Both the position numbers and the translations under genes were made by a program. Below the pieces are notes generated by a model. That model had not been told where the DNA came from. It was given only the letters and a program-made list of their open reading frames with translations, and searched no databases. A stretch of DNA of 10,456 bases from an uncultured Clostridium sp. (GTDB lineage: Bacteria; Bacillota; Clostridia; TANB77; CAG-508), in NCBI GenBank assembly GCA_950059165.1, contig CATLUC010000055.1, positions 1 through 10,456 on the forward strand, read 5' to 3'. Each line of letters starts with the position of its first letter. The stretch's first letter is position 1. Positions 1-6,815 of the stretch are shown piece by piece.

Positions 1-172
1 TAGCTGCTCTTTTTCTTACTTCAAAAGATCCAAATCCAACTAATTGAACTTTGTCTCCTTTTTTTAATGCGTTTGTTACAACTTCTACAAAAGCGTTTAC
101 TGATGCTTCAGCTGCTTTTTTTGTGTCTCCAGTTTTTGCAGCCATTGCTGCGATTAATTCAGCTTTGTTCAT
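1..172 (-). CDS. hup: HU-family DNA-binding protein (partial, N-terminal part)
   Basis: The reverse strand reads M-N-K-A-E-L-I-A-A-M-A and continues for 57 residues to the window edge without a stop. The G-F-G-S-F-E-V-R motif near residues 46-53 is the conserved start of the HU beta-arm region, and the helical N-terminus rich in Lys and Ala fits HU. HU is a small homodimeric nucleoid protein (about 90 residues) that binds and bends DNA without sequence specificity, so roughly the last third, including the DNA-gripping arm, lies outside the window. The start is fixed by an AGGAGG at 181-186, eight bases upstream of ATG. It follows the flippase gene in the same direction with no clear terminator between them, but it also has its own candidate promoter. 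No CGG codon is present. The family call is secure; the paralogue is not determined. Confidence 0.95.
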   Translation of the reverse strand, partial: MNKAELIAAMAAKTGDTKKAAEASVNAFVEVVTNALKKGDKVQLVGFGSFEVRKRAA

Positions 173-201
173 TTAAATTACCTCCTATAAGATTTAAATA
201 G

Positions 202-215
202 TTTATGTACATAAA
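202..215. promoter_or_regulatory. Perfect 14-bp palindrome in the HU leader, possible operator
   Basis: The sequence TTTATGTACATAAA is its own reverse complement. It lies between the candidate HU promoter and the HU ribosome site, a typical place for a dimeric repressor. No regulator is known for it; the role is inferred from position and symmetry only, and AT-rich DNA yields such palindromes by chance. Confidence 0.3.
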
Positions 216-234
216 TTACCCTAAATGGTGTATT

Positions 235-264
235 TATATACTTCTATTTTTATTAATTCGCCAA
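235..264 (-). promoter_or_regulatory. Candidate promoter of the HU gene
   Basis: On the minus strand a TTGGCG (259-264) is followed after 18 bp by TATATA (235-240), which overlaps a longer TATATAAAT. This gives a leader of about 60 nt before the HU start. The match to sigma-A is moderate. Confidence 0.45.
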
Positions 265-299
265 AAATACTTAAAATCCTTCTTTTTTTTACTATTTTT

Positions 300-1938
300 T
301 TAATAAATTTTTAGTTTTTTCAATACTTTAAAGATTTTATCCCCTGCTGGCATCATTTTTAACTCCTCTTTTGAAAATACTTTTAAAGCTATAATTGCTA
401 GAGAATAGATTATTACAGCGATTATAATTGATATTATTGTTGCCAGTTTTTCAAGAATTATACCGTGATAGCATTAAATAACTAAAATAAGAACAAATTG
501 CCATAATAATTACACTAATAACTGGCTTTATAACAAATTTTGAAAATGTTAAATTTAGTTTTATTGTTTTTCTTAAATACCTTATTGCAATACTAAATGC
601 TACTAAATGGCAAGCAACAGAAGCCCAAGCTGCTCCATTTACTCCAATTTCTGGTATTGGTACTAAAATTAAATTCAAAATCAATTTTACTAAAACTCCG
701 ACATCCTAATGATATTGTTGGAATCATTAATTTTCCATATCCTTGCAAAGCCCCATTAATGGTTTGGTCTAATATCGTAAAAATTATTGTTAATGCACTA
801 ATTTGCAATATAGTTTCTCCGTGAACTAGCATTTGGGAATAGCAAGTTTAAAATTGGTCCTGCAAAAATGCACATACCAATTGTACAAGGAAGACCTATT
901 AGCATAGATATTAATAATGAAAATGATGTCTTTTGTGTTATTGTTTTTTTATCTCTTCTAGCTTTAGCAGCTGAAATAGCTGGTACTAAAGCTGTTGAAA
1001 ATGCAACATTAATCGACAATGGCAAACTCGTTAATGTATCAACTTTTCCACCTAGTATTCCATATTGTGAAATTGCCATATCTTCTGGCATGAACTCCTT
1101 TAAGCTTCTAACAACTGTAAAAGAATCTATATTTTTATTTAAAGAAGACATTATTGCAGTTAATGCAATTGGAATTGACACCATTAGTATCTTTTTTATA
1201 ATATTTGATACTCTTTCATATTTGTAATTTACTGTTGACTTAATTTCTCTTGCTATTTCTCTTCTTCTTGTTTTGTAGTATAAATATAAATATCCATATC
1301 CTGCAAAAGTAGCAAGTGTTGTTGCAAGTGTTGCTCCACCTGCCATCCATTCAGTAGAAGCATTTGAGATAATTGCAATAATCTCTACTAAAATAACGGT
1401 TAAAGTGGTTTTAAAAATTTGCTCTAAACTTTGCGACCTAGCTGTTGCCTTAATATTTTGTCTAGCATTGAAATATCCTCTCATAACAGATGAAATTGCT
1501 ACAAAAAATATTGCTGGAGATAATGCAACTAGTGTCATTTCTGCTTCTGGAATTTGTAACCACCCGAACTGCAATCATTTTTGCACCAAAAAATAATAAT
1601 AGACTTCCTACTAAACCAATAAGAGCAAATGTTGCAAATGCAATTTTAAAAATTCTGTGTCCACCTTTATGGTCTCCTACTGCAATTCTTTCTGAAACTA
1701 GCTTTGAAATTGCATTTGGCACTCCTATTGATGAAATTGTAAGCAACATGGCATAAATTTGATATCCAGCTGCCACAATTCCATTTCCTTTGTCCCCAAA
1801 TCCCTCTCTATTAGTTAAATATAGTGTATATAATAAACCTAGTAATTTTATTAGTACTTGTGAGAAAATTAAGGTGATAACTCCTTGCATAAAAGTTTCT
1901 TTTTTGGCTTTTCTTGTCCTTACCACTTCTTCTGGCAT
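300..1938 (-). CDS. spoVB: SpoVB/YtgP-type lipid flippase, read through four +1 frameshifts at CGG
   Basis: This is a polytopic membrane protein of the MOP superfamily (SpoVB/YtgP-like), expected to flip lipid-linked cell-wall or spore-cortex precursors across the membrane. The symbol is at family level only. The N-terminal G-V-I-T-L-I-F-S-Q segment, the I-S-S-I-G-V-P-N-A-I-S-K-L motif, the K-V-D-T-L-T-S-L-P-L-S-I segment, the N-G-A-L-Q-G-Y-G-K motif and the C-terminal M-M-P-A-G-D-K-I are all family-like. The continuous frame from ATG 1938 is broken four times, and each break is an in-frame CGG where skipping the C and reading GGN restores the family sequence. The segments are 124, 248, 40, 78 and 54 codons, total 544 residues, a normal length, ending at TAA 300-302. 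There are no internal stops or other indels. GGAGGAG at 1943-1949 sets the start. Placement upstream of HU resembles clostridial spoVB/yab regions. Gene decay is the alternative, but the uniformity of the lesions argues against it. Confidence 0.85.
462..468 (-). other. +1 frameshift site 4 of the flippase gene (TCA CGG T)
   Basis: In the minus-strand frame TCA is followed by CGG (465-463). Continuing in frame gives R-Y-N-S and a stop. Skipping the C gives L-S-G-I-I-L-E-K-L and runs in frame 55 codons to the TAA at 300-302, including the family-like C-terminus. Confidence 0.85.
697..703 (-). other. +1 frameshift site 3 of the flippase gene (TGT CGG A)
   Basis: In-frame CGG is at 700-698 after TGT. 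Skipping the C yields L-G-C-G-V-L-V-K-L-I-L-N-L-I-L-V-P, matching the family's glycine-containing helix before the asparagine and proline. The zero frame instead gives polar sequence and soon terminates. Confidence 0.88.
818..824 (-). other. +1 frameshift site 2 of the flippase gene (TCA CGG A)
   Basis: In-frame CGG is at 821-819 after TCA. Skipping the C gives N-A-S-S-G-E-T-I-L-Q-I-S-A-L, the expected loop leading into the next membrane segment. The zero frame stops at TAG seven codons after the CGG. Confidence 0.88.
1563..1569 (-). other. +1 frameshift site 1 of the flippase gene (GTT CGG G)
   Basis: In-frame CGG is at 1566-1564 after GTT, codon 125. Skipping the C gives A-V-G-W-L-Q-I-P-E-A-E-M, joining the N-terminal transmembrane segments to the next one. 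The upstream and downstream frames overlap here, so this is where the coding potential changes frame. Confidence 0.88.
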
Positions 1939-2027
1939 TCTACTCCTCCGTTTCTTTTTAGTTATTACATTCTATAGTGTTTTGTCTTTAAATTGTCACT
2001 TTCTATGTTTATTCATCTTACTTAACT

Positions 2028-2056
2028 ATTATAAATTTAATTACTAAAATATGCAA
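2028..2056 (-). promoter_or_regulatory. Sigma-A type promoter of the flippase gene
   Basis: On the minus strand TTGCAT (2051-2056) and TATAAT (2028-2033) are separated by exactly 17 bp. The transcript would have a leader of about 80 nt before the ATG at 1938. Confidence 0.65.
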
Positions 2057-2190
2057 GAGTTTTGAAAATTTAGTATCATTTCATATACTAATTGATGTAC
2101 TTGTATTTTATTATTTTGTACCTCTTTAGGCAGTTTATACATTCTTTCTTTCTTTTGACCATTGCAATATCAGTTTAGTAGTATTTTTGA

Positions 2191-2221
2191 CGTTTTTTTG
2201 CATTAAAAATGCAAAAAAACG
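2191..2221. other. Perfect 14-bp hairpin with a 3-nt loop
   Basis: CGTTTTTTTGCATT pairs perfectly with AATGCAAAAAAACG around a 3-nt loop. It lies between the flippase promoter and the pyrophosphatase terminator. It could be a second terminator for leftward transcription (its 5' arm on that strand is A-rich and its 3' arm T-rich) or a remnant of a small repeat. It is symmetric, so no strand can be assigned. The rest of 2057-2290 shows no gene. Confidence 0.5.
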
Positions 2222-2295
2222 CCACGTTAGTGACTAGAATTTTGATGAAGATTTATAAAAATCTTTGATTTTAAATTGATTTAAAAGCCAAATAA

Positions 2296-2323
2296 AAAAG
2301 ATAACCCTTTAAAGTTATCTTTT
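2296..2323 (-). terminator. Rho-independent terminator of the pyrophosphatase gene
   Basis: A 10-bp stem (AAAAGATAAC with GTTATCTTTT) encloses an 8-nt loop, and on the minus strand the descending arm runs into a T tract. It lies 36 bp past the ppaC stop codon. Confidence 0.75.
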
Positions 2324-2358
2324 AATGAGAAAAATGAGACCTGTCCTTGGCTGTGTCA
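2324..2358 (-). repeat. Stop-adjacent REP-like sequence, related to the end of the 6485 element
   Basis: Directly after the ppaC TAA the minus strand reads TGACACAG, then AGGACAGG, then TTTTTCTCA. The end of the foldback element after pflB has the same order: TGTGACACTGGGGAC, then TTTTTCACA, also directly after TAA. The similarity is by eye and imperfect, so this may be a solo half of the same repeat family. Such TG(TG)ACAC...GGGAC...TTTTTC repeats resemble small non-autonomous elements of clostridial genomes. Confidence 0.4.
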
Positions 2359-3285
2359 TTATAAATTCTTATCTATATCTGGTATTAGTTGTTTTTTTCT
2401 TGAAACTACCCCTGGCAAAAATGCTCTATCATTTACCAAATCTTTTCCAAATGCAGGTTTTATTACATCTGCTTTTTTCCCTAAAGCAATAATTTCTGAA
2501 TTACTATTTAAAATATCTGTAATTGCAAATACAAATAAATCCAAACCATTTTCTTCTATTGTTTTATTAATAATTGCTTTAATTTCTTGTTCCCTTTTTA
2601 AAACATCTTCTATGCTAACTGTATTTACTTGGGCTATAACATATTTTATATTATTTTTACTTAAATTTTTAGAATCTAAATTGATTAATTCTTGGGCTGA
2701 ATAATCCTCTAAATCTGTTCCAGCCTTTAACATTTCAATTCCATATTGATTAACATCAATTTCAGCTATTTTTGCTAACTCTTCTAATGCTTTTTTATCA
2801 TATTTCGTTGTAGTTGGTGATTTTAATAATAATGTGTCTGAAATAATAGCACTTAGCATTAGTGTAGCTTCTTTTTTCTCTATTGGATGGTTTAATCTTT
2901 TAAAATCTTCATAAAGTATTGTTGCTGTACAACCATAAGGTTTTGCATCATAATACAAAGGTTCAGATGTTCTAAAATTCCCTATGTTATGATGGTCTGT
3001 TACACTAATAATTTTAGCATTTTCAATTCCATCTACACTTTGGTCAAAATCACAATGGTCTACTAAAATTACTTCTTGCCCTTCTTCTACTTTTTCAATT
3101 AGTTCAGGTGCTTCTATTTGCAAATAATTTAGAACATATTGTGTTTCTTTATTTACATTTCCTAACCTTACTGCTTTTGTGTCATTCCAACCATTTTTTT
3201 TGTCTAAAATTTCGTGTACTATACTAGAACAGATTGAATCAGTGTCCGGATTTTTATGTCCAAAAATTAAAACTTTGTTTTCCAT
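2359..3285 (-). CDS. ppaC: Manganese-dependent inorganic pyrophosphatase (family II, DHH)
   Basis: This cytosolic enzyme hydrolyses pyrophosphate to two phosphates, pulling biosynthetic reactions forward. All family II metal-binding motifs are visible in the 308 residues: G-H-K-N-P-D-T-D-S at 9-17 (H10, D14, D16), D-H-C-D at 76-79, the DHH motif D97-H98-H99, and D150 in I-I-S-D-T-L-L-L-K-S-P-T-T-T. The C-terminal S-R-K-K-Q at 295-299 is the substrate-phosphate-binding basic cluster of the DHHA2 domain. Length is typical for the family without CBS domains. The start is conserved (M-E-N-K-V-L-I-F-G-H) and has an AGGGAAG-like ribosome site close upstream. It is monocistronic, with a consensus promoter and its own terminator. 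One CGG string occurs here, but out of frame (AAT CCG GAC); there is no CGG codon and no frameshift. Confidence 0.96.
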   Translation of the reverse strand: MENKVLIFGHKNPDTDSICSSIVHEILDKKNGWNDTKAVRLGNVNKETQYVLNYLQIEAPELIEKVEEGQEVILVDHCDFDQSVDGIENAKIISVTDHHNIGNFRTSEPLYYDAKPYGCTATILYEDFKRLNHPIEKKEATLMLSAIISDTLLLKSPTTTKYDKKALEELAKIAEIDVNQYGIEMLKAGTDLEDYSAQELINLDSKNLSKNNIKYVIAQVNTVSIEDVLKREQEIKAIINKTIEENGLDLFVFAITDILNSNSEIIALGKKADVIKPAFGKDLVNDRAFLPGVVSRKKQLIPDIDKNL

Positions 3286-3341
3286 TTTATTATCTTCCCT
3301 TTCTTTTTAATATCTTAAAATTATGTTTTTCTTACTAAATT

Positions 3342-3378
3342 AAGGATTTAAAGAAACTTTAGGTTTCCACAAATCCTT
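3342..3378 (-). promoter_or_regulatory. Leader hairpin in the ppaC 5' untranslated region
   Basis: AAGGATTT (3342-3349) pairs with AAATCCTT (3371-3378), with a nested GAAAC/GTTTC pair inside. It falls at the very start of the predicted ppaC transcript, just downstream of the -10 box. It may stabilise the mRNA 5' end or act in regulation. No T tract follows it, so it is not an obvious terminator, and it matches no riboswitch I know. Confidence 0.4.
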
Positions 3379-3381
3379 ATT

Positions 3382-3410
3382 ATTATAGTTTATTTTTTTT
3401 GTGTTGTCAA
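3382..3410 (-). promoter_or_regulatory. Consensus sigma-A promoter of ppaC
   Basis: On the minus strand a perfect TTGACA (3405-3410) and a perfect TATAAT (3382-3387) are separated by exactly 17 bp. This predicts strong constitutive transcription with a leader of about 90 nt. Confidence 0.85.
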
Positions 3411-3453
3411 ATGGCAAATTGCTTTTTTACAAGTTATTTTGTAGTACAAAATC

Positions 3454-3520
3454 GGCATGATTAAAATTTTATGACCTTTTAGATTATTTATATGCCTCGT
3501 CTTTGTTCTCCTGCTAAATT
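3454..3520. repeat. Dispersed palindromic repeat, copy A
   Basis: Beginning GGCATGATTAAAATTTT, this stretch aligns without gaps to 9789-9855 at roughly three quarters identity by eye. The first 17 bases are identical, as is an ATGCCTCG about 40 bases in. The GGCAT and ATGCC ends can pair. It lies in the non-coding gap between ppaC and the XRE gene. A shorter GGCATGATT...TCATGTC stem at 4046-4081 may be a third, reduced relative. Confidence 0.6.
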
Positions 3521-3611
3521 AAAATTAATGTAAATGACTTTTTTAAGAAAATAATAGCTTAGAATATTAGGTTTTGTTTCCTTATAAGTTTACTTAGTAC
3601 TTATTAGTTTC

Positions 3612-3640
3612 TGTAAATTTAAACTATAAAATGCTATATT
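3612..3640 (+). promoter_or_regulatory. Candidate extended -10 promoter of the XRE gene
   Basis: An extended -10 (TGCTATATT, hexamer 3635-3640) lies 17 bp after a weak -35 (TGTAAA, 3612-3617). The predicted leader to ATG 3704 is about 57 nt. No better promoter is seen in 3521-3703, which is otherwise non-coding. Confidence 0.4.
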
Positions 3641-3651
3641 AATTAACATAG
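3634..3651. promoter_or_regulatory. 18-bp near-palindrome over the -10 box, possible XRE autoregulatory operator
   Basis: CTATATTAATTAACATAG is symmetric in eight of nine base pairs and overlaps the -10 hexamer of the XRE gene. Small XRE regulators commonly repress themselves by binding such sites. The assignment is by position and symmetry alone. Confidence 0.35.
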
Positions 3652-3703
3652 AATAGAAAGGCAAAATTTTAATAATTGCCTCGAGAGAAAGGATTGATAA
3701 AAA

Positions 3704-4042
3704 ATGGCACTAGATTATACAGTAATTGGTCAAAGAATCAAGCAAGCAAGACTTGCAAAAAATTTAACACAAGAAGACTTAGCAGAACAAATTGATATTT
3801 CTGTTGCATTTTTAAGTAGAGTAGAAAGAGGAAATTCTCATATAAACCTAAAAAGATTAAATCAACTATGTGGATTATTAGATGTTACTGAAGGATATGT
3901 TTTAAATGGAGCTTCTAGCAATTCTAAAAATTACTTAAACAAAGAATTCTCTGAATTATTCAGAAGCTGTTCACCAGAAAAACAAAGATTAATTTACAAC
4001 GTAGCCCAAGTTATTGCAGAATCAGACATAGATGCTGAATAA
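3704..4042 (+). CDS. XRE-family helix-turn-helix regulator
   Basis: This is a 112-residue cytosolic DNA-binding protein. Residues 8-65 form a Cro/C1-type HTH: I-G-Q-R-I-K-Q-A-R, then L-T-Q-E-D-L-A-E-Q-I (first helix of the motif) and I-S-V-A-F-L-S-R-V-E-R-G (recognition helix), followed by N-L-K-R-L-N-Q-L-C. The remaining 45 residues are a helical tail, probably for dimerisation, with no recognisable ligand domain. The protein resembles the single-HTH regulators common in Clostridia; its targets are unknown. The ATG is supported by GAAAGG about eleven bases upstream. It is transcribed alone: a hairpin terminator follows at 4086. Its divergent neighbour is ppaC, and the downstream gene is pflB. 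Confidence 0.93.
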   Translation: MALDYTVIGQRIKQARLAKNLTQEDLAEQIDISVAFLSRVERGNSHINLKRLNQLCGLLDVTEGYVLNGASSNSKNYLNKEFSELFRSCSPEKQRLIYNVAQVIAESDIDAE

Positions 4043-4085
4043 AACAAGGCATGATTATAATACTTTTATTACTCATGTCTTATCT

Positions 4086-4115
4086 AAAAACCAATATTAT
4101 AAATATTGGTTTTTT
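4086..4115 (+). terminator. Rho-independent terminator of the XRE gene
   Basis: A perfect 13-bp stem, AAAAACCAATATT with AATATTGGTTTTT, closes a 3-nt loop and ends in a T run. Between it and the XRE stop codon is a weaker stem (AAGGCATGA 4046-4054 with TCATGTCTT 4073-4081, one G-U pair). The terminator separates XRE from pflB transcription. Confidence 0.88.
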
Positions 4116-4162
4116 GTTGCTTATGCAACAGTTTTTATTTCACATTTTCTATATCATATAAA

Positions 4163-4192
4163 TTGTCTTTCACAAATAATAATATTTATAAA
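4163..4192 (+). promoter_or_regulatory. Candidate pflB promoter
   Basis: TTGTCT (4163-4168) and TATAAA (4187-4192) are separated by 18 bp, leaving a leader of about 47 nt. The -35 box overlaps a small inverted repeat, TTGT-N5-ACAA (4163-4175). This is too short to assign to Rex or FNR, although redox control of pflB would be expected. Confidence 0.45.
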
Positions 4193-4246
4193 ATATGTTA
4201 ATACTAATAAAAAATTTATATTTTTTGAATTTAATAGGAGGTAAGT

Positions 4247-6484
4247 ATGAAATTTGAACAATGGAATGGGTTTAACTGTGGAGATTGGCAAAATGAAATC
4301 AATGTAAGAGATTTTATTCAAAAAAACTACACACCATACTTAGGTGATGACACTTTCTTAGCTAATGCCACTGATAGAACAAAAAAATTATGGGATGATG
4401 TTTTAGACTTATATAAAAAAGAAAAAGAAAGTCAAGGTAGTGTTTTAGATATTGACACAAAAACTGTATCTACAATATCTAGTCATGATGCTGGATATAT
4501 TGACAAAGACTTAGAAACTATTGTAGGTCTTCAAACAGATAGTCCTCTAAAAAGAGCAATTATGCCATTTGGTGGAATTAGAATTGTAGAGAAATCATGT
4601 GAAGCTTATGGAAGAAAAGTAGACGAAGAGGTTGAAGAAATATTCCATAAATACAGAAAAACTCATAATGATGGTGTATTTAGTGTTTACACCCCTGACA
4701 TTAGAGCTGCTAGAAGTTCTCACTTAATTACAGGTCTTCCAGACGGTTATGGACGTGGAAGAATTATTGGAGATTATAGAAGAGTTGCACTTTATGGTGT
4801 TGATACATTAATCGAAGAAAAGAAACAAGAATTGGATGTTTTGAATGTTGATGAGCTAAATGAAAATGTTATACGTGAAAGAGAAGAAATTTCAGAACAA
4901 ATAAAAGCTTTGCAAGAATTAAAAGTAATGGCTTCTAAATACGGATTTGACATATCTAAACCAGCCAATAACAGTAAAGAGGCTGTACAATGGCTATATT
5001 TTGGATATCTAGCTGCAATTAAAGACCAAAATGGTGCTGCTATGAGTATTGGTAGAACTTCTACTTTCTTAGACATCTATTTTGAAAGAGATTTAAAAAA
5101 TGAAACTATTACAGAAGAGCAAGCACAAGAACTTATGGACCATTTTGTTATGAAACTTAGATTAGTTCGTTTCTTAAGAACTCCTGAATATAACGAGCTA
5201 TTTAGTGGTGACCCTGTTTGGGTAACAGAAAGTATAGGTGGAATGGGAATTGATGGTAGAACATTAGTAACTAAGAACTCTTTTCGTGTTCTTCATACAC
5301 TTCAAACTTTGGGACCTGCACCTGAGCCAAATCTAACAGTTTTATGGTCTACCAGTTTACCTGAAGGATTTAAAAACTTTACAACAAAACTTTCAATTGA
5401 AACATCATCTATTCAATACGAAAATGATGATTTAATGAGAATTACTTTAGGTGATGACTATGGAATTGCTTGTTGTGTATCTCCAATGAAAATTGGAAAA
5501 CAAATGCAATTTTTTGGTGCAAGAGCAAACTTAGCAAAAACACTACTATATGCTATAAATGGTGGAAAAGATGAAATCTCTGGAAAACAAATCACACCAA
5601 AATATGAACCAATCACGTCAGAATATTTAGATTATAATGAAGTTATGGAAAAATTTGACCAAATGATGGAATATGTAGCAAGAATTTATATAAAAGCTTT
5701 AAATGCAATTCACTATATGCATGACAAATATTCTTATGAAGCAATAGAAATGGCTTTACATGACAGAGAAATTCTTCGTACTATGGCTTGTGGAATAGCT
5801 GGTTTATCAGTAGTTGCTGACTCTTTATCTGCAATTAAATATGCAAAAGTAAAAGTTATTCGAAATGAAACTGGGTTAGCTGTTGATTATCAAACAGAAG
5901 GAGACTTCCCAAAATTCGGAAATGATGATAATCGAGTTGATGATATTGCTGTTGAAGTAGTTAAAACTTTTATGAATAAACTAAGAAAACATCATACTTA
6001 TAGAAATTCAAAACACACACTATCTATTTTAACAATAACTTCTAATGTTGTATATGGTAAAGCAACAGGAAACACACCAGATGGAAGAAAAGCAGGAAGT
6101 CCATTTGGACCAGGTGCAAATCCTCTACATGGAAGAGACACAAATGGAGCTTTATCTGTTATGAACTCAATTGCAAAATTACCATTTGACTTTGCAGAAG
6201 ATGGTATCTCATACACATTCTCTATCACACCAGGAACTTTAGGAAAAACAGAAGAAAACAGAGTTGCCAACCTAGTTAATATGTTAGATGGATACTTCTC
6301 TCAAACAGGACATCACATCAATGTCAATGTATTTGACAGAAAATTATTAGAAGATGCAATGGAACACCCTGAAAAATATCCTCAACTAACAATTCGTGTA
6401 TCAGGCTATGCTGTAAACTTCACAAAGCTAACAAGAGAACAACAACTAGATGTAATCAACAGAACAATTCACGAAAAAATTTAA
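4247..6484 (+). CDS. pflB: Pyruvate formate-lyase (formate acetyltransferase), glycyl-radical enzyme
   Basis: This enzyme converts pyruvate and CoA to acetyl-CoA and formate in anaerobic sugar fermentation, using an oxygen-sensitive glycyl radical. At 745 residues it is close to the usual length of about 760. The catalytic adjacent cysteines are C409-C410 in G-I-A-C-C-V-S-P-M. The radical-bearing glycine is G720 in R-V-S-G-Y-A-V-N-F, followed by the conserved T-K-L-T-R-E-Q-Q. The N-terminal W-N-G-F-N-C-G-D-W-Q and the T-G-L-P-D-G-Y-G-R-G-R motif are also typical. AATAGGAGG just upstream sets the ATG. The reading frame is intact throughout, with no in-frame CGG; three CGG strings occur only across codon boundaries (TAC GGA, GAC GGT, TTC GGA). 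The activase gene pflA lies downstream beyond a 318-bp foldback element, an otherwise normal pfl arrangement. Confidence 0.98.
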   Translation: MKFEQWNGFNCGDWQNEINVRDFIQKNYTPYLGDDTFLANATDRTKKLWDDVLDLYKKEKESQGSVLDIDTKTVSTISSHDAGYIDKDLETIVGLQTDSPLKRAIMPFGGIRIVEKSCEAYGRKVDEEVEEIFHKYRKTHNDGVFSVYTPDIRAARSSHLITGLPDGYGRGRIIGDYRRVALYGVDTLIEEKKQELDVLNVDELNENVIREREEISEQIKALQELKVMASKYGFDISKPANNSKEAVQWLYFGYLAAIKDQNGAAMSIGRTSTFLDIYFERDLKNETITEEQAQELMDHFVMKLRLVRFLRTPEYNELFSGDPVWVTESIGGMGIDGRTLVTKNSFRVLHTLQTLGPAPEPNLTVLWSTSLPEGFKNFTTKLSIETSSIQYENDDLMRITLGDDYGIACCVSPMKIGKQMQFFGARANLAKTLLYAINGGKDEISGKQITPKYEPITSEYLDYNEVMEKFDQMMEYVARIYIKALNAIHYMHDKYSYEAIEMALHDREILRTMACGIAGLSVVADSLSAIKYAKVKVIRNETGLAVDYQTEGDFPKFGNDDNRVDDIAVEVVKTFMNKLRKHHTYRNSKHTLSILTITSNVVYGKATGNTPDGRKAGSPFGPGANPLHGRDTNGALSVMNSIAKLPFDFAEDGISYTFSITPGTLGKTEENRVANLVNMLDGYFSQTGHHINVNVFDRKLLEDAMEHPEKYPQLTIRVSGYAVNFTKLTREQQLDVINRTIHEKI

Positions 6485-6802
6485 TGTGACACTGGGGACG
6501 TTTCCTTTTTCACATTTTTGTGACGATGGGGACACATCTTATATATAATGGTGCAACAAAATATAAAAATTAGAGAAAAAGCGAATGGAAAGTAATTTTG
6601 GCTGGAACTTCTAAAGTAATTTTATGGAAAATGTTCGCACGGTTTCGTGTGAAAGGGTGCCATAAAATTACTTTAGAAGTTATGCTAAAATTAGCTTGAC
6701 CTAAGCGTTTTGATAATTTTTATATTTTATTGCATTTATAAAATAATAGATATGCCCCAAATGTCACACAAATGTGAAAAAAGAAACGTCCTAGGCGTCA
6801 CA
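6485..6802. mobile_element. 318-bp foldback (MITE-like) element between pflB and pflA
   Basis: The stretch starts TGTGAC directly after the pflB stop and ends GTCACA directly before the pflA ribosome site. The whole segment is an imperfect palindrome with its axis between 6643 and 6644. Inside, a 22-nt arm at 6606-6627 (AACTTCTAAAGTAATTTTAT plus GG) is perfectly complementary to 6660-6681, and a further short stem (TTCGCACG/CGTGTGAA) caps it. The outer arms of about 90 bp, with GGGGAC and TTTTTCACA blocks, agree at roughly three quarters of positions. There is no open reading frame, so it would be mobilised in trans. No convincing target duplication is visible. As RNA it would form a very long hairpin and could terminate or attenuate transcription into pflA, or be cut by RNase III. 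A purely regulatory structure cannot be excluded. Confidence 0.75.
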
Positions 6803-6815
6803 AAAGGAGTTTTTG

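Noticed and set aside
868..1227. 119-codon plus-strand open frame opposite the flippase gene
   Set aside because: It is a shadow of the membrane protein on the other strand, without a ribosome site or family resemblance.
300..1938. Annotating the flippase gene as an ordinary pseudogene
   Set aside because: All four lesions are the same kind at the same codon, the joined protein has a normal length and motifs, and nothing else is damaged.
2191..2221. Part of a CRISPR array or attachment site
   Set aside because: It is a single hairpin with no regularly spaced direct repeats nearby and no integrase gene.
3249..3254. CGG string inside ppaC as a possible recoding site
   Set aside because: In the coding frame it is AAT CCG GAC (N-P-D of the metal-binding motif), so the CGG is not a codon and the frame is intact.
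4163..4175. TTGT-N5-ACAA upstream of pflB as a Rex or FNR site
   Set aside because: The inverted repeat has only four bases per arm and lacks the rest of either consensus; too likely by chance in AT-rich DNA.
4032..4244. 70-codon plus-strand open frame after the XRE gene
   Set aside because: It overlaps the XRE stop, runs through the hairpin terminator and the pflB promoter region, has no ribosome site and reads as low-complexity AT-rich sequence.
6634..6653. Retron or group II intron RNA within the pflB-pflA gap
   Set aside because: There is no reverse transcriptase gene, and the whole segment is one symmetric palindrome, which fits a foldback element better.
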